A DNA stretch of 64,000 nucleotides from an uncultured Monoglobus sp. (lineage in GTDB: Bacteria; Bacillota; Clostridia; Monoglobales; Monoglobaceae): the NCBI GenBank assembly GCA_947630135.1, contig CANRGH010000004.1, positions 62,001 through 126,000 on the forward strand. Direction: 5' to 3'. Position 1 is the first letter of the stretch, and each line of letters begins with the position of its first letter. Below are positions 18,409 through 25,860 of the stretch, piece after piece. The notes beneath the pieces were generated by a model that was not told the DNA's origin, did no database searches, and worked only from the letters and a program-made list of their open reading frames with translations. The position numbers and the translations under genes were made by a program.

Positions 18409-19989
18409 CTAAAGCTCGTCCGCGAAATCGTTGCTTATCACGTCCTGCGGAACAAGCGTCGGCAGCGGGCCGTCATCCGCTCCCGCGGATTCCGGCACAT
18501 AGTCGGTGATGTGCGGAGGATTTACATAATCGCTGCGCCGCATCTGTCCGAACATCTCTCTGAGGTCGTCGGCGAGCACGGTGTAAGGATAACTCAGCAC
18601 CAATAGATCGTCAAACGGGTGAAGCTCGTAAAAATCCTTTATCTCAAAGGGCTCGTCATTCCCGTCGTGACCGTTGAACTGACGGTAATCGACCACATAC
18701 ACATCCTCGTAGCTGTTCACGAGCCAGGTGGAAAACGCGTTGCCGTAGGACTCCTTTATCAGGCAGACCGATCTGCCGTTGTCAACGCTTGTGTGGAAAT
18801 GCACAACCGGCATATCGCCATCAATAAACACGTTATAATCTCTTAAATTCTCGTCAAGCAGCTCAACATCCATAATGGGCAGTTCAAACGCCATGTCAAA
18901 ATACGCGGCGCCCGAATAGTCAACATTCGGCTCATACAGAACCATTTTGTCGGGAGTCGAGCTGAGCAAGTCATAGCCGTCTGTGCCCTCTGTCGCTCTG
19001 CCCCACGAGCCGATATAGCCGTTTATTACCGTGGTGTCAAAATCATCGAGCGGCGGCGGCGTTATGCCCGCCCTGTCGCAAAACTCAAGATACGCGCAGT
19101 AGGCCCCGAAATGCGTCCAGTGGTGGTCTGTCCTGAAATACAGATAGTGTCCGAGGTTTATGTTCATCGCTCCCTCAAGATTAAGGGGCGTCACCCTGTC
19201 GCTTAAATTGTTGTATATGTGAGCGATCGCGGGCTTATAGTTTGTTCTGTATGTATCCGAGGCGTAAAACTCGCCCGCGGTGGGAACCACTCCGCAGAAC
19301 ACCCGCACATCGGGCAGATCCTCGGCCATGCCGTTCACTATTTCGGCGTACTGCTCGCCCCTCCACGGGCTGATCGCGAGCAGCTCCATTCCGAAATAAT
19401 CATTATCGTTGTCAAAAATCGAAACTCCGTTATATTCGCCGTCATAATCGGCGTATCTGAACTCGTCGCTGACGGCCACATCATCAAGTATCTCGTTGCG
19501 CTCGGGCGGCGAGATGATCGACACGACTCTCTCGTCCGGGTCCCACGCCACGCCGCTTCCGAACGCTTCGGATACAGCGCGGACCGGAACATATGTTCTG
19601 TCCTCTGATATGTACGGCGGCGAGTCAAGCTCAATGACCTCATCGCCCACCGTCATCTCGGGATCGTCGATCTTAAGGTATATCTCGGTGTCTCCGTATT
19701 TTGAGGTTACTGATTTCTCGCCCTCGTCCCAATATATCAGCGCTCCGTAGGCCTCAAAGATCGCCCGCATGGGAACCGTGACTCTGTCGTTCACTATACG
19801 GGGCTCTGTATCAAACGATATTTTACCGCCGTCAAGCAGCACCGTCACGGGCTGCTCCGCGTATGCCGGGGCGCAAAGCGCGAGACACAGCAGAACGCAT
19901 GAAACGACAAATATTTTAACCCCTTTACTCAATATAAATCCACCTTGCCTTTCCCAATAATCGGTACAAACGGAATTATTATAACACAT
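18409..19989 (-). CDS. Secreted protein with copper amine oxidase N-terminal-like (stalk) domain and DHHW/AlgX-like domain (start uncertain; TTG near 19932 plausible)
   Basis: RVTVPMRAIFEAYGALIYWDEGEKSV / RTYVPVRAVSEAFGSGVAWDPDERVV and YFRTDHHWTHFGAYCAYLEFC. Confidence 0.75.
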   Translation of the reverse strand: MCYNNSVCTDYWERQGGFILSKGVKIFVVSCVLLCLALCAPAYAEQPVTVLLDGGKISFDTEPRIVNDRVTVPMRAIFEAYGALIYWDEGEKSVTSKYGDTEIYLKIDDPEMTVGDEVIELDSPPYISEDRTYVPVRAVSEAFGSGVAWDPDERVVSIISPPERNEILDDVAVSDEFRYADYDGEYNGVSIFDNDNDYFGMELLAISPWRGEQYAEIVNGMAEDLPDVRVFCGVVPTAGEFYASDTYRTNYKPAIAHIYNNLSDRVTPLNLEGAMNINLGHYLYFRTDHHWTHFGAYCAYLEFCDRAGITPPPLDDFDTTVINGYIGSWGRATEGTDGYDLLSSTPDKMVLYEPNVDYSGAAYFDMAFELPIMDVELLDENLRDYNVFIDGDMPVVHFHTSVDNGRSVCLIKESYGNAFSTWLVNSYEDVYVVDYRQFNGHDGNDEPFEIKDFYELHPFDDLLVLSYPYTVLADDLREMFGQMRRSDYVNPPHITDYVPESAGADDGPLPTLVPQDVISNDFADEL

Positions 19990-20062
19990 TAATCGGGATT
20001 TTGCAATATGACGCCTGCAATTTTTTTAAAAATTTTAAAATTTTAAAAATTTTAAAAACAGC

Positions 20063-20090
20063 AAAAGAGCGGATATCCGCTCTTTTGAAC
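20063..20090 (-). terminator. Terminator-like hairpin next to structured element A, followed on minus strand by T/A-rich tract
   Basis: AAAAGAGCGGATATCCGCTCTTTT perfect palindrome; minus-strand 3' side is TTTTTAAAATTTTT. Confidence 0.6.
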
Positions 20091-20127
20091 ATACAAAAAT
20101 ACTGTTTGATTTTAAAACGTTCGCCGT

Positions 20128-20266
20128 GATTGTTCCGATCAGCGCGGGCAAAGAAAAACCAAAATCGGAAGTGTCGTGGTTGGTTCGTTGATTAGTTGAC
20201 ACGTCTCTATCATGATTGAGTACCGATACTGAGAAGGTATTCACTCCCGCGCTGATCGGAAAAATC
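20128..20266. ncRNA. Structured element A (candidate ncRNA or folded-DNA element)
   Basis: Arm GATTgTTCCGATCAGCGCGGG (20128-20148) pairs with CCCGCGCTGATCGGAAaAATC (20246-20266), one mismatch; inner stem GTGTC/GACAC; loop TGGTTGGTTCGTTGATT identical to element B. Confidence 0.65.
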
Positions 20267-20278
20267 AACGTAGCAACG

Positions 20279-20460
20279 TAGTGATTAGTAATTAGCGAAT
20301 AGTGATTAGGACGGGCGGCAGATTGCCGCCCCTACAGGTTGATAAAATGATGGTTTTAGGAAAAACGCTGCTTTCAAATCTGTAGGGGCGGATATTATCC
20401 GCCCGCTTTGCCTCCCCCAAGGGGAGCCTTTGGCGGAACAGGCCCGTTCGGGCCTGTTCC
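20279..20460. repeat. Intergenic repeat mosaic (GGGCGGATAATATCCGCCC-type palindromes, GATTAGCGAATAGTGATTAGG motif)
   Basis: Motifs recur at seven places in the window. Confidence 0.8.
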
Positions 20461-20473
20461 AAAACTCACCAAA

Positions 20474-20650
20474 TTAATTGCCGTATATGTCGCTCCATTT
20501 TTTGGCGCCTATGTTTACATATGATTTCGCCTTGTCATGCTCTAATTTTCCTTCCGATACGCTTGTCGCCAGACTGTCTGTTATAACATCCGCGCACTCA
20601 AACTCGGTGACCTGCGCTAACGGCGCTTTGTATTCTTTTTTATCTCTCAT
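20474..20650 (-). CDS. Conserved 58-aa peptide, cassette A (start MRDKKEYK)
   Basis: MRDKKEYKAPLAQVTEFECADVITDSLATSV..SYVNIGAKKWSDIYGN; paralogue at 38094-38273; shared SD AGGAG. Confidence 0.8.
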   Translation of the reverse strand: MRDKKEYKAPLAQVTEFECADVITDSLATSVSEGKLEHDKAKSYVNIGAKKWSDIYGN

Positions 20651-20691
20651 TATTTTCTTGTCTCCTTTCATTCCCTGTTTATCAATAACAA

Positions 20692-22578
20692 TTATTTATA
20701 AGATGCGTCAATCTTTTTAACACTATCCCAATCAGCAATGCTTCCGTTGATCGGCTTTGACCAAATTGTCTGATCGTCGATTTTTACATACGCCATAGCG
20801 GAATATATGTTAGAATCACCCTTCTTAATACCATAAAGATCGGCTATTATACCGCCGCTGTCACTCGTTAATTTATCAGTTCCTTTAATTGTAGCCTTCT
20901 CTATATCCCCATTGTTACCAATGAAATACATACCGTATTCTTCTACATCGTTTCTACCTACATATGGCTGCAGAAAACGTATAACGCCTTCTACACCGCC
21001 ATCCGTATCATAGCTTCCCGTATCCGTAGCACCTTCGCCAAAAGTTGCGTCGCTGTCCGGAACGATTACCTGAATTTGGGAAATAAACAGCTCATGTGTT
21101 CCTGAAATATATATTGTTTTGTCTTGATCCGCGGTGTACTCCAGCAATGCCTTTGAACCATTACTACTAACAGCCGCACTGTTTTTAAGCGCGTCATCTT
21201 TTTTCGTCTCTCCACAATCTTCTAATTTATCTTCAATATAACCATAGCGATCACCACTTCCACCGCTGGTAACATAAAGTCTAACCGTTGAATCTTTTGA
21301 AAGCTTAAGGGCAATTATATCTGTATTGCGATATATCCTTACACTATCTTTATTAGTCGTGCTTCCATCAACATCTGTACTTGATTTACTATCTCTATAT
21401 GTCAAACCGGTATAGGCATCAGACAAACCATTATAGGCAACAAATAATTCATTATTTTCATATAAACAATTTGACTTATATGCAACCTTTTCGTTTATAG
21501 CCTTTCCATCAGCAGCCGCCTTACGCAAATCGTAAATTTTTGTTTCTGTCGCCGCTTGCAATTGGCCAACAGTACCGGGTGTGCCTTTAACTCCTGGAAC
21601 TTCATTTATTTTTAACGAGCATTCTTTCTGTTTTGAAGGATCCTCTTTGGATTTGGCGGTTATCGTTGCAGAACCGCTTTTTAAGGGCTTTATTGTAACG
21701 GTATTGGTATCATCGTTCTGGAGTTTAGCAACGTCTTGAGGCTCGATTGACCATGTGACACCGGTGTCTCCGTCCGGAATTGTTTCAGGCAATTGAACCA
21801 TTGCTTTCAAATTATAAGTCGCATTATCTTCATATATTTCTATATTTTCACTGTCAAGAGTTACGGTTACTTCATCAACCGGAGCAGGTGTTGCGGGAGG
21901 CTCTTCATCCCAATTAAATTCAATTAAACAAATCTTCGCATCTTTATTGCCATCACCACCAACTTGTATTACCTCATTACCTTCCGTATACAAATGAATA
22001 GAATTAAATTTGCCGGTAGTATCGTCCTTGCTAACCATCTTATCGCCAATCTCAATCTTATCTGTAGCGTTATAGACACTAAAAGTATAATCGTCAGTAC
22101 AATATATTGTTACACCGCAAGCTTCAGCGGTTTTAAATGCAAACAACTTATCATTAGTAGCTATATCTTTTTCCGGAGTTGATTTTACATAAATTGCATA
22201 CGGAAAAGTGTACTCTGTAGCGTTATCGACAGAATCATCGGTAAAATCAAGTTTAATTTTTCTATTTGTGCCATCTTTAATACCAGCTTTACCGCCACCT
22301 CTAAAGTACTTATTTTCAGAATATACATTATCTGTTTTTTCTTTTATATATCTTTCAATATGAAGACCTTCAATTTCAGGGTTGGGTGTAGAAACAGGAG
22401 AAGCTCCATCAAATGATGCAACCTCAGCAAATGACATTTTTGTAATGGTTTTAGGAATTGCCACTAAATCCGAATACGGATCAGGATCCGCCGCGCTTGC
22501 GGTCAGTGGTACCGCTACTAACATTGTTACTGTTACTGCCACTGCCAGCAACAGCGATAAAATTCTTCTTTTCCTCAT
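20692..22578 (-). CDS. Secreted Big2-type Ig-like domain protein, cassette A
   Basis: Signal peptide MRKRRILSLLLAVAVTVTMLVAVPLTASAA; Ig-like VTVTLDSENIEIYEDNATYNLKAMV..SGSATITAKS; paralogue 38311-40116. Confidence 0.85.
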   Translation of the reverse strand: MRKRRILSLLLAVAVTVTMLVAVPLTASAADPDPYSDLVAIPKTITKMSFAEVASFDGASPVSTPNPEIEGLHIERYIKEKTDNVYSENKYFRGGGKAGIKDGTNRKIKLDFTDDSVDNATEYTFPYAIYVKSTPEKDIATNDKLFAFKTAEACGVTIYCTDDYTFSVYNATDKIEIGDKMVSKDDTTGKFNSIHLYTEGNEVIQVGGDGNKDAKICLIEFNWDEEPPATPAPVDEVTVTLDSENIEIYEDNATYNLKAMVQLPETIPDGDTGVTWSIEPQDVAKLQNDDTNTVTIKPLKSGSATITAKSKEDPSKQKECSLKINEVPGVKGTPGTVGQLQAATETKIYDLRKAAADGKAINEKVAYKSNCLYENNELFVAYNGLSDAYTGLTYRDSKSSTDVDGSTTNKDSVRIYRNTDIIALKLSKDSTVRLYVTSGGSGDRYGYIEDKLEDCGETKKDDALKNSAAVSSNGSKALLEYTADQDKTIYISGTHELFISQIQVIVPDSDATFGEGATDTGSYDTDGGVEGVIRFLQPYVGRNDVEEYGMYFIGNNGDIEKATIKGTDKLTSDSGGIIADLYGIKKGDSNIYSAMAYVKIDDQTIWSKPINGSIADWDSVKKIDASYK

Positions 22579-22659
22579 TTTGAATCCCTTTCTTTCTTTA
22601 AGATTTTTATGTTAATTTAATTATTTTTTCGTTGGTTATGTTACTCGTCGTAAAGTGTG

Positions 22660-23052
22660 AAATTGTACGTTTACGGCTCCCTCCGGGAGGGAGCTGTCGC
22701 CGAAGGCGACTGAGGGAGATCGGCGCACTTACCATATATTCGCCCAATAATGCTCCTTCCACCGCTATCGCGGTCCCCCTCCCTCAAAGAGGGAGGTGTT
22801 TTGCGGGCGGATAATATCCGCCCCTACATGGTAGCGGGGCCTATTCGCTATTTGCTAATCACTAATCACTACGTTGGCGGATAATATCCGCCCCGGTGTA
22901 GGGCGGCATGCCCACATGCCGCCGCGGGACGTCCGGGGGCATACTGACGAACGTTAATTATCTGTGGCCTCGTTTATTCGTGGAAACGGAATACCGTGGT
23001 GCAACGAACCCGCTCCGCGGCTCCGGCCACAGCCGTCCCCTACGAATTGGGG
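22660..23052. repeat. Intergenic repeat mosaic between ORF1a and the Big2 gene of cassette A
   Basis: Two GGCGGATAATATCCGCC palindromes plus a copy of the ~95-bp AACGTTAATgATcTGTGGCC..CGGCTCCGGCC repeat. Confidence 0.8.
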
Positions 23053-23055
23053 GCA

Positions 23056-23094
23056 AGCAAAACGGCATAGGGACGCAATTGTCCCTATGCCGTT
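23056..23094 (-). terminator. Terminator overlapping stop codon of ORF1a
   Basis: ACGGCATAGGGAC gcaatt GTCCCTATGCCGT hairpin. Confidence 0.7.
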
Positions 23095-23236
23095 ATAGTC
23101 TTATTTTCGCACGCAATCAAAGCGCGGGCCGCGTCGGCCGCGTTTTTTAAATTATTAAAGTTACCCCCCCCCCCCGACAAATATCGGAGGAAGGCATGTT
23201 TTGCGCGTAAATTCCGCAATTCTGCCGTTTCATCAT
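23085..23236 (-). pseudogene. ORF1a of cassette A: small ORF interrupted or phase-varied by a C12 (G12) tract
   Basis: SD GAAGGGA + ATGATGAAACGG; the ATG frame is one base off the frame ending ..ACENKTITA* that matches ORF1b; G13 or G10 would join them. Confidence 0.5.
23164..23175. repeat. C12 homopolymer
   Basis: ttaCCCCCCCCCCCCgacaa. Confidence 0.9.
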
Positions 23237-23260
23237 TTTGAGTCCCTTCTCTACACCAAA

Positions 23261-23319
23261 ATAAATAAAAAAGCATCAAAGCAACCTATCCGCCCATGAC
23301 GCGGATAAGAAATTTGATA
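23261..23319 (-). promoter_or_regulatory. Structured 5' leader of cassette A with hairpin and U-run
   Basis: TATCAAA../TTTGATGC outer and TATCCGC/GCGGATA inner pairings on minus strand followed by TTTTTTATTT; equivalent in cassette B. Confidence 0.65.
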
Positions 23320-23350
23320 CGATAACTAATCAACATTTTCAACCACTGAT

Positions 23351-23379
23351 ATTTTAACATAGCGAAAAATGTTTGTCAA
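23351..23379 (-). promoter_or_regulatory. SigmaA-type promoter, cassette A
   Basis: TTGACA - 17 - TAAAAT on minus strand; same spacing and hexamers in cassette B. Confidence 0.8.
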
Positions 23380-23565
23380 CGGTTTTTTATAAAAAATATA
23401 TAATTAATTTTCAATTAATTTTCAAAAACATATTTTGTTACTGTAAAAAATCATGAACAAGTCAAAATTCGCGATTTTTTCAAAAAATCCCGCTCGGGTA
23501 TTGCATTTTTGGGAAAAGTGATTTAAAATAAAACTTAATATGACGAAAGGCAAGGGTAACATATT

Positions 23566-25854
23566 ATGAAGGTTCTGATGGCTACAATGAAGCTTGACAT
23601 CGGCGGGGCGGAAACTCACATAGTCGAGCTGTCAAAGGCGCTGAGCAGGCGGGGCGTTGAGGTCTGGGTCGCGTCCGCGGGCGGCGCGTATGAGAGCGAG
23701 CTCGTCGAGTCGGGAGTCCGGCATGTGCGCGTTCCCATGTCGGCGAAAAAGCCCTCGGATGTGACGCGGTCATACAAAATTCTTAAAGACCTGATCACCC
23801 GCGAAAAATTTGACGTGGTCCACGGCCACGCCAGAATACCGTGCTTTATTCTGAACCTGATCCGCAGGTCGGTCAGCTTCAGGTTCGTCACGACCGCGCA
23901 CTGGGTCTTCAGTCTGAAGTTTCCTTATAAATATATCAGCAAGTGGGGCGACCGCTCTCTCGCGGTCAGCGAGGACATAAAAAAATATCTCATTGACAAC
24001 TACGGCATAAGACCGGGGAACATAAGAATAACCATAAACGGAATTGACACCGCCAAATTTTCAAAGGACACCGATTATTCGGACGCCGCGGCGGAGTTCG
24101 GGCTTGAGCCCGGCAAGCGCAGAATCGTTTACGTCAGCCGCATGGACATCGACCGCAGCCTCGCGGCCCACAAGCTTATTGCGATCGCCGAAAGGCTTGA
24201 CAGGGAGATCGACGATCTTGAGATCCTGATCGTCGGCGGCGGAGGCGACTTCAAGGCAATGGCGCTTGAGGCCGATGCGGTGAACGAAAAGCTCAAAAAG
24301 CCGCTCATCAAATACACCGGCAGCCGCACCGACATCAACAAGCTCGTGGCGAGCGGTGAGATATTCGTCGGCGTGAGCCGCGCCGCGTTAGAGGCAATGG
24401 CGGCCGAAAAACCGTCGATAATCGCGGGAAACGAGGGTTATATCGGCATATTCGGCGAGGATAAGCTCAAGGTCTCGATCGACACCAACTTCTGCTGCCG
24501 AGGCTGCGAAAAAACGACCGAAGACGCTCTGTTTGACGACATAATGACGCTTATGCGCATGACCCCCGAAAAAAGAGCGGAGCTCGGCGCTTACGGCAAG
24601 CATGTGATCGAAAAATACTATTCGATAGAAACAATGGCGGACGACGCCATGAAAATGTACGTCAGCGTTATAAAGAACGAGGGCATAAACGACGTGTCGC
24701 CCGACGAGTTTGAAAGCGCGGGAAAATATCCGCCTCCGCCGCTTAAAAAGCCGAAGAGGTACGACGTGATGATCTCGGGCTATTACGGCTTTGACAACAG
24801 CGGCGACGACTCGATCTTAAAGGCGATCGTGAGCAATCTGAGGGAGCTTAAGCCCGACATAAACATTCTCGCGCTGTCGGCCAACCCGAAGGAGACCTCG
24901 GCGCTGTTCGGCGTCGACTCGATCCACAGGTTCAACATTCCGCTGATAAAGAGCAAAATGAAAAAGACCTCGCTGCTGATAAGCGGCGGCGGCAGCTTGA
25001 TTCAGGACATCACAAGCGACAAGTCGCTCGCGTATTACATCTCGATAATCAATCTGGCCCACCGAGTCGGCACAAAGGTCATGCTTTACTCAAACGGCAT
25101 AGGGCCGATACTCAACAAGCGCAACTATCCGAAAATACGCCGCGCTCTCAACAAAGCCGAATGTATAACCCTGCGAGAGAACTCGTCGCTTGACGAGCTC
25201 AAGAAAATCGGCGTTGACAACCCGAGGACCGAAGTCACCGCCGATCCGGCCTTCACTCTCAGGCCGACGACAGACGAGACGGTCGACAGGATACTCGAAA
25301 AATGCGGCATAGGCCCGGGCGAGAGCTTTGCCTGCACGGCGATAAGGCCGTGGAAAACTATCGGCGCGGAGTTTGAGAAGGCCGTCGCCGAGGCCGCGGA
25401 ATACATGAGCGAAAAATACGGGATCAAAACTCTGTTCGTTCCGATGCAGTGCCCGAAGGACACCGCGATCACCAAGCGAACCGCCGGATTGAGCGGCGGC
25501 TGCGCACGGGTTGCTCCGGGAAATCTGAGCCCGTCCGAGATCCTCGGCCTGACAAAGCGGGCAAAGCTGGTCATCGGAATGAGGCTCCATACGCTGATTT
25601 ACGCGGCCGCGGCCGCCACGCCGATAATCGGGCTCATATACGATCCGAAGGTGCGGGCGATCATGGACTATATCGGACAAAAACATTTTATTCCGGTTGA
25701 AAACCTGAGCGCGGCGGAGCTTGAGAAAAACATTGACGCGGCCGTGATAAACGCCGCGGAAATAAGCGCGGAGCTTGAAAAATCCGCGGAGAAGGCGAAG
25801 GCAATGGCCATGGCGACCGCGGAAACGGCGCTTGATATAATTAAAACGAGGTAA
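23566..25854 (+). CDS. Fusion protein: GT4-type glycosyltransferase + CsaB-like polysaccharide pyruvyl transferase
   Basis: N-term MKVLMATMKLDIGGAETHIVELSKAL..; C-term from about residue 400 YDVMISGYYGFDNSGDDSILKAIVSNLRELKPDINILALS.., IGMRLHTLIYAAAAATPIIGLIYDPKV. Confidence 0.87.
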   Translation: MKVLMATMKLDIGGAETHIVELSKALSRRGVEVWVASAGGAYESELVESGVRHVRVPMSAKKPSDVTRSYKILKDLITREKFDVVHGHARIPCFILNLIRRSVSFRFVTTAHWVFSLKFPYKYISKWGDRSLAVSEDIKKYLIDNYGIRPGNIRITINGIDTAKFSKDTDYSDAAAEFGLEPGKRRIVYVSRMDIDRSLAAHKLIAIAERLDREIDDLEILIVGGGGDFKAMALEADAVNEKLKKPLIKYTGSRTDINKLVASGEIFVGVSRAALEAMAAEKPSIIAGNEGYIGIFGEDKLKVSIDTNFCCRGCEKTTEDALFDDIMTLMRMTPEKRAELGAYGKHVIEKYYSIETMADDAMKMYVSVIKNEGINDVSPDEFESAGKYPPPPLKKPKRYDVMISGYYGFDNSGDDSILKAIVSNLRELKPDINILALSANPKETSALFGVDSIHRFNIPLIKSKMKKTSLLISGGGSLIQDITSDKSLAYYISIINLAHRVGTKVMLYSNGIGPILNKRNYPKIRRALNKAECITLRENSSLDELKKIGVDNPRTEVTADPAFTLRPTTDETVDRILEKCGIGPGESFACTAIRPWKTIGAEFEKAVAEAAEYMSEKYGIKTLFVPMQCPKDTAITKRTAGLSGGCARVAPGNLSPSEILGLTKRAKLVIGMRLHTLIYAAAAATPIIGLIYDPKVRAIMDYIGQKHFIPVENLSAAELEKNIDAAVINAAEISAELEKSAEKAKAMAMATAETALDIIKTR

Positions 25855-25860
25855 TATATT

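Noticed and set aside
20028-20060. AAAATTTT tandem repeat as a recombination site
   Set aside because: Simple AT-rich tract adjoining a terminator hairpin; no further support.
20128-20266. Structured elements as retron msr-msd or integron attC sites
   Set aside because: Terminal inverted arms are superficially similar, but no reverse transcriptase or integrase is nearby and no core GTTRRRY site arrangement could be confirmed.
20035-20268. Minus-strand ORF sharing the peptide NQRTNH with ORF 37307-37546, as a possible protein family
   Set aside because: The frame is interrupted upstream in copy B and arms change in a compensatory, base-pairing manner, so shared DNA structure explains it better than coding.
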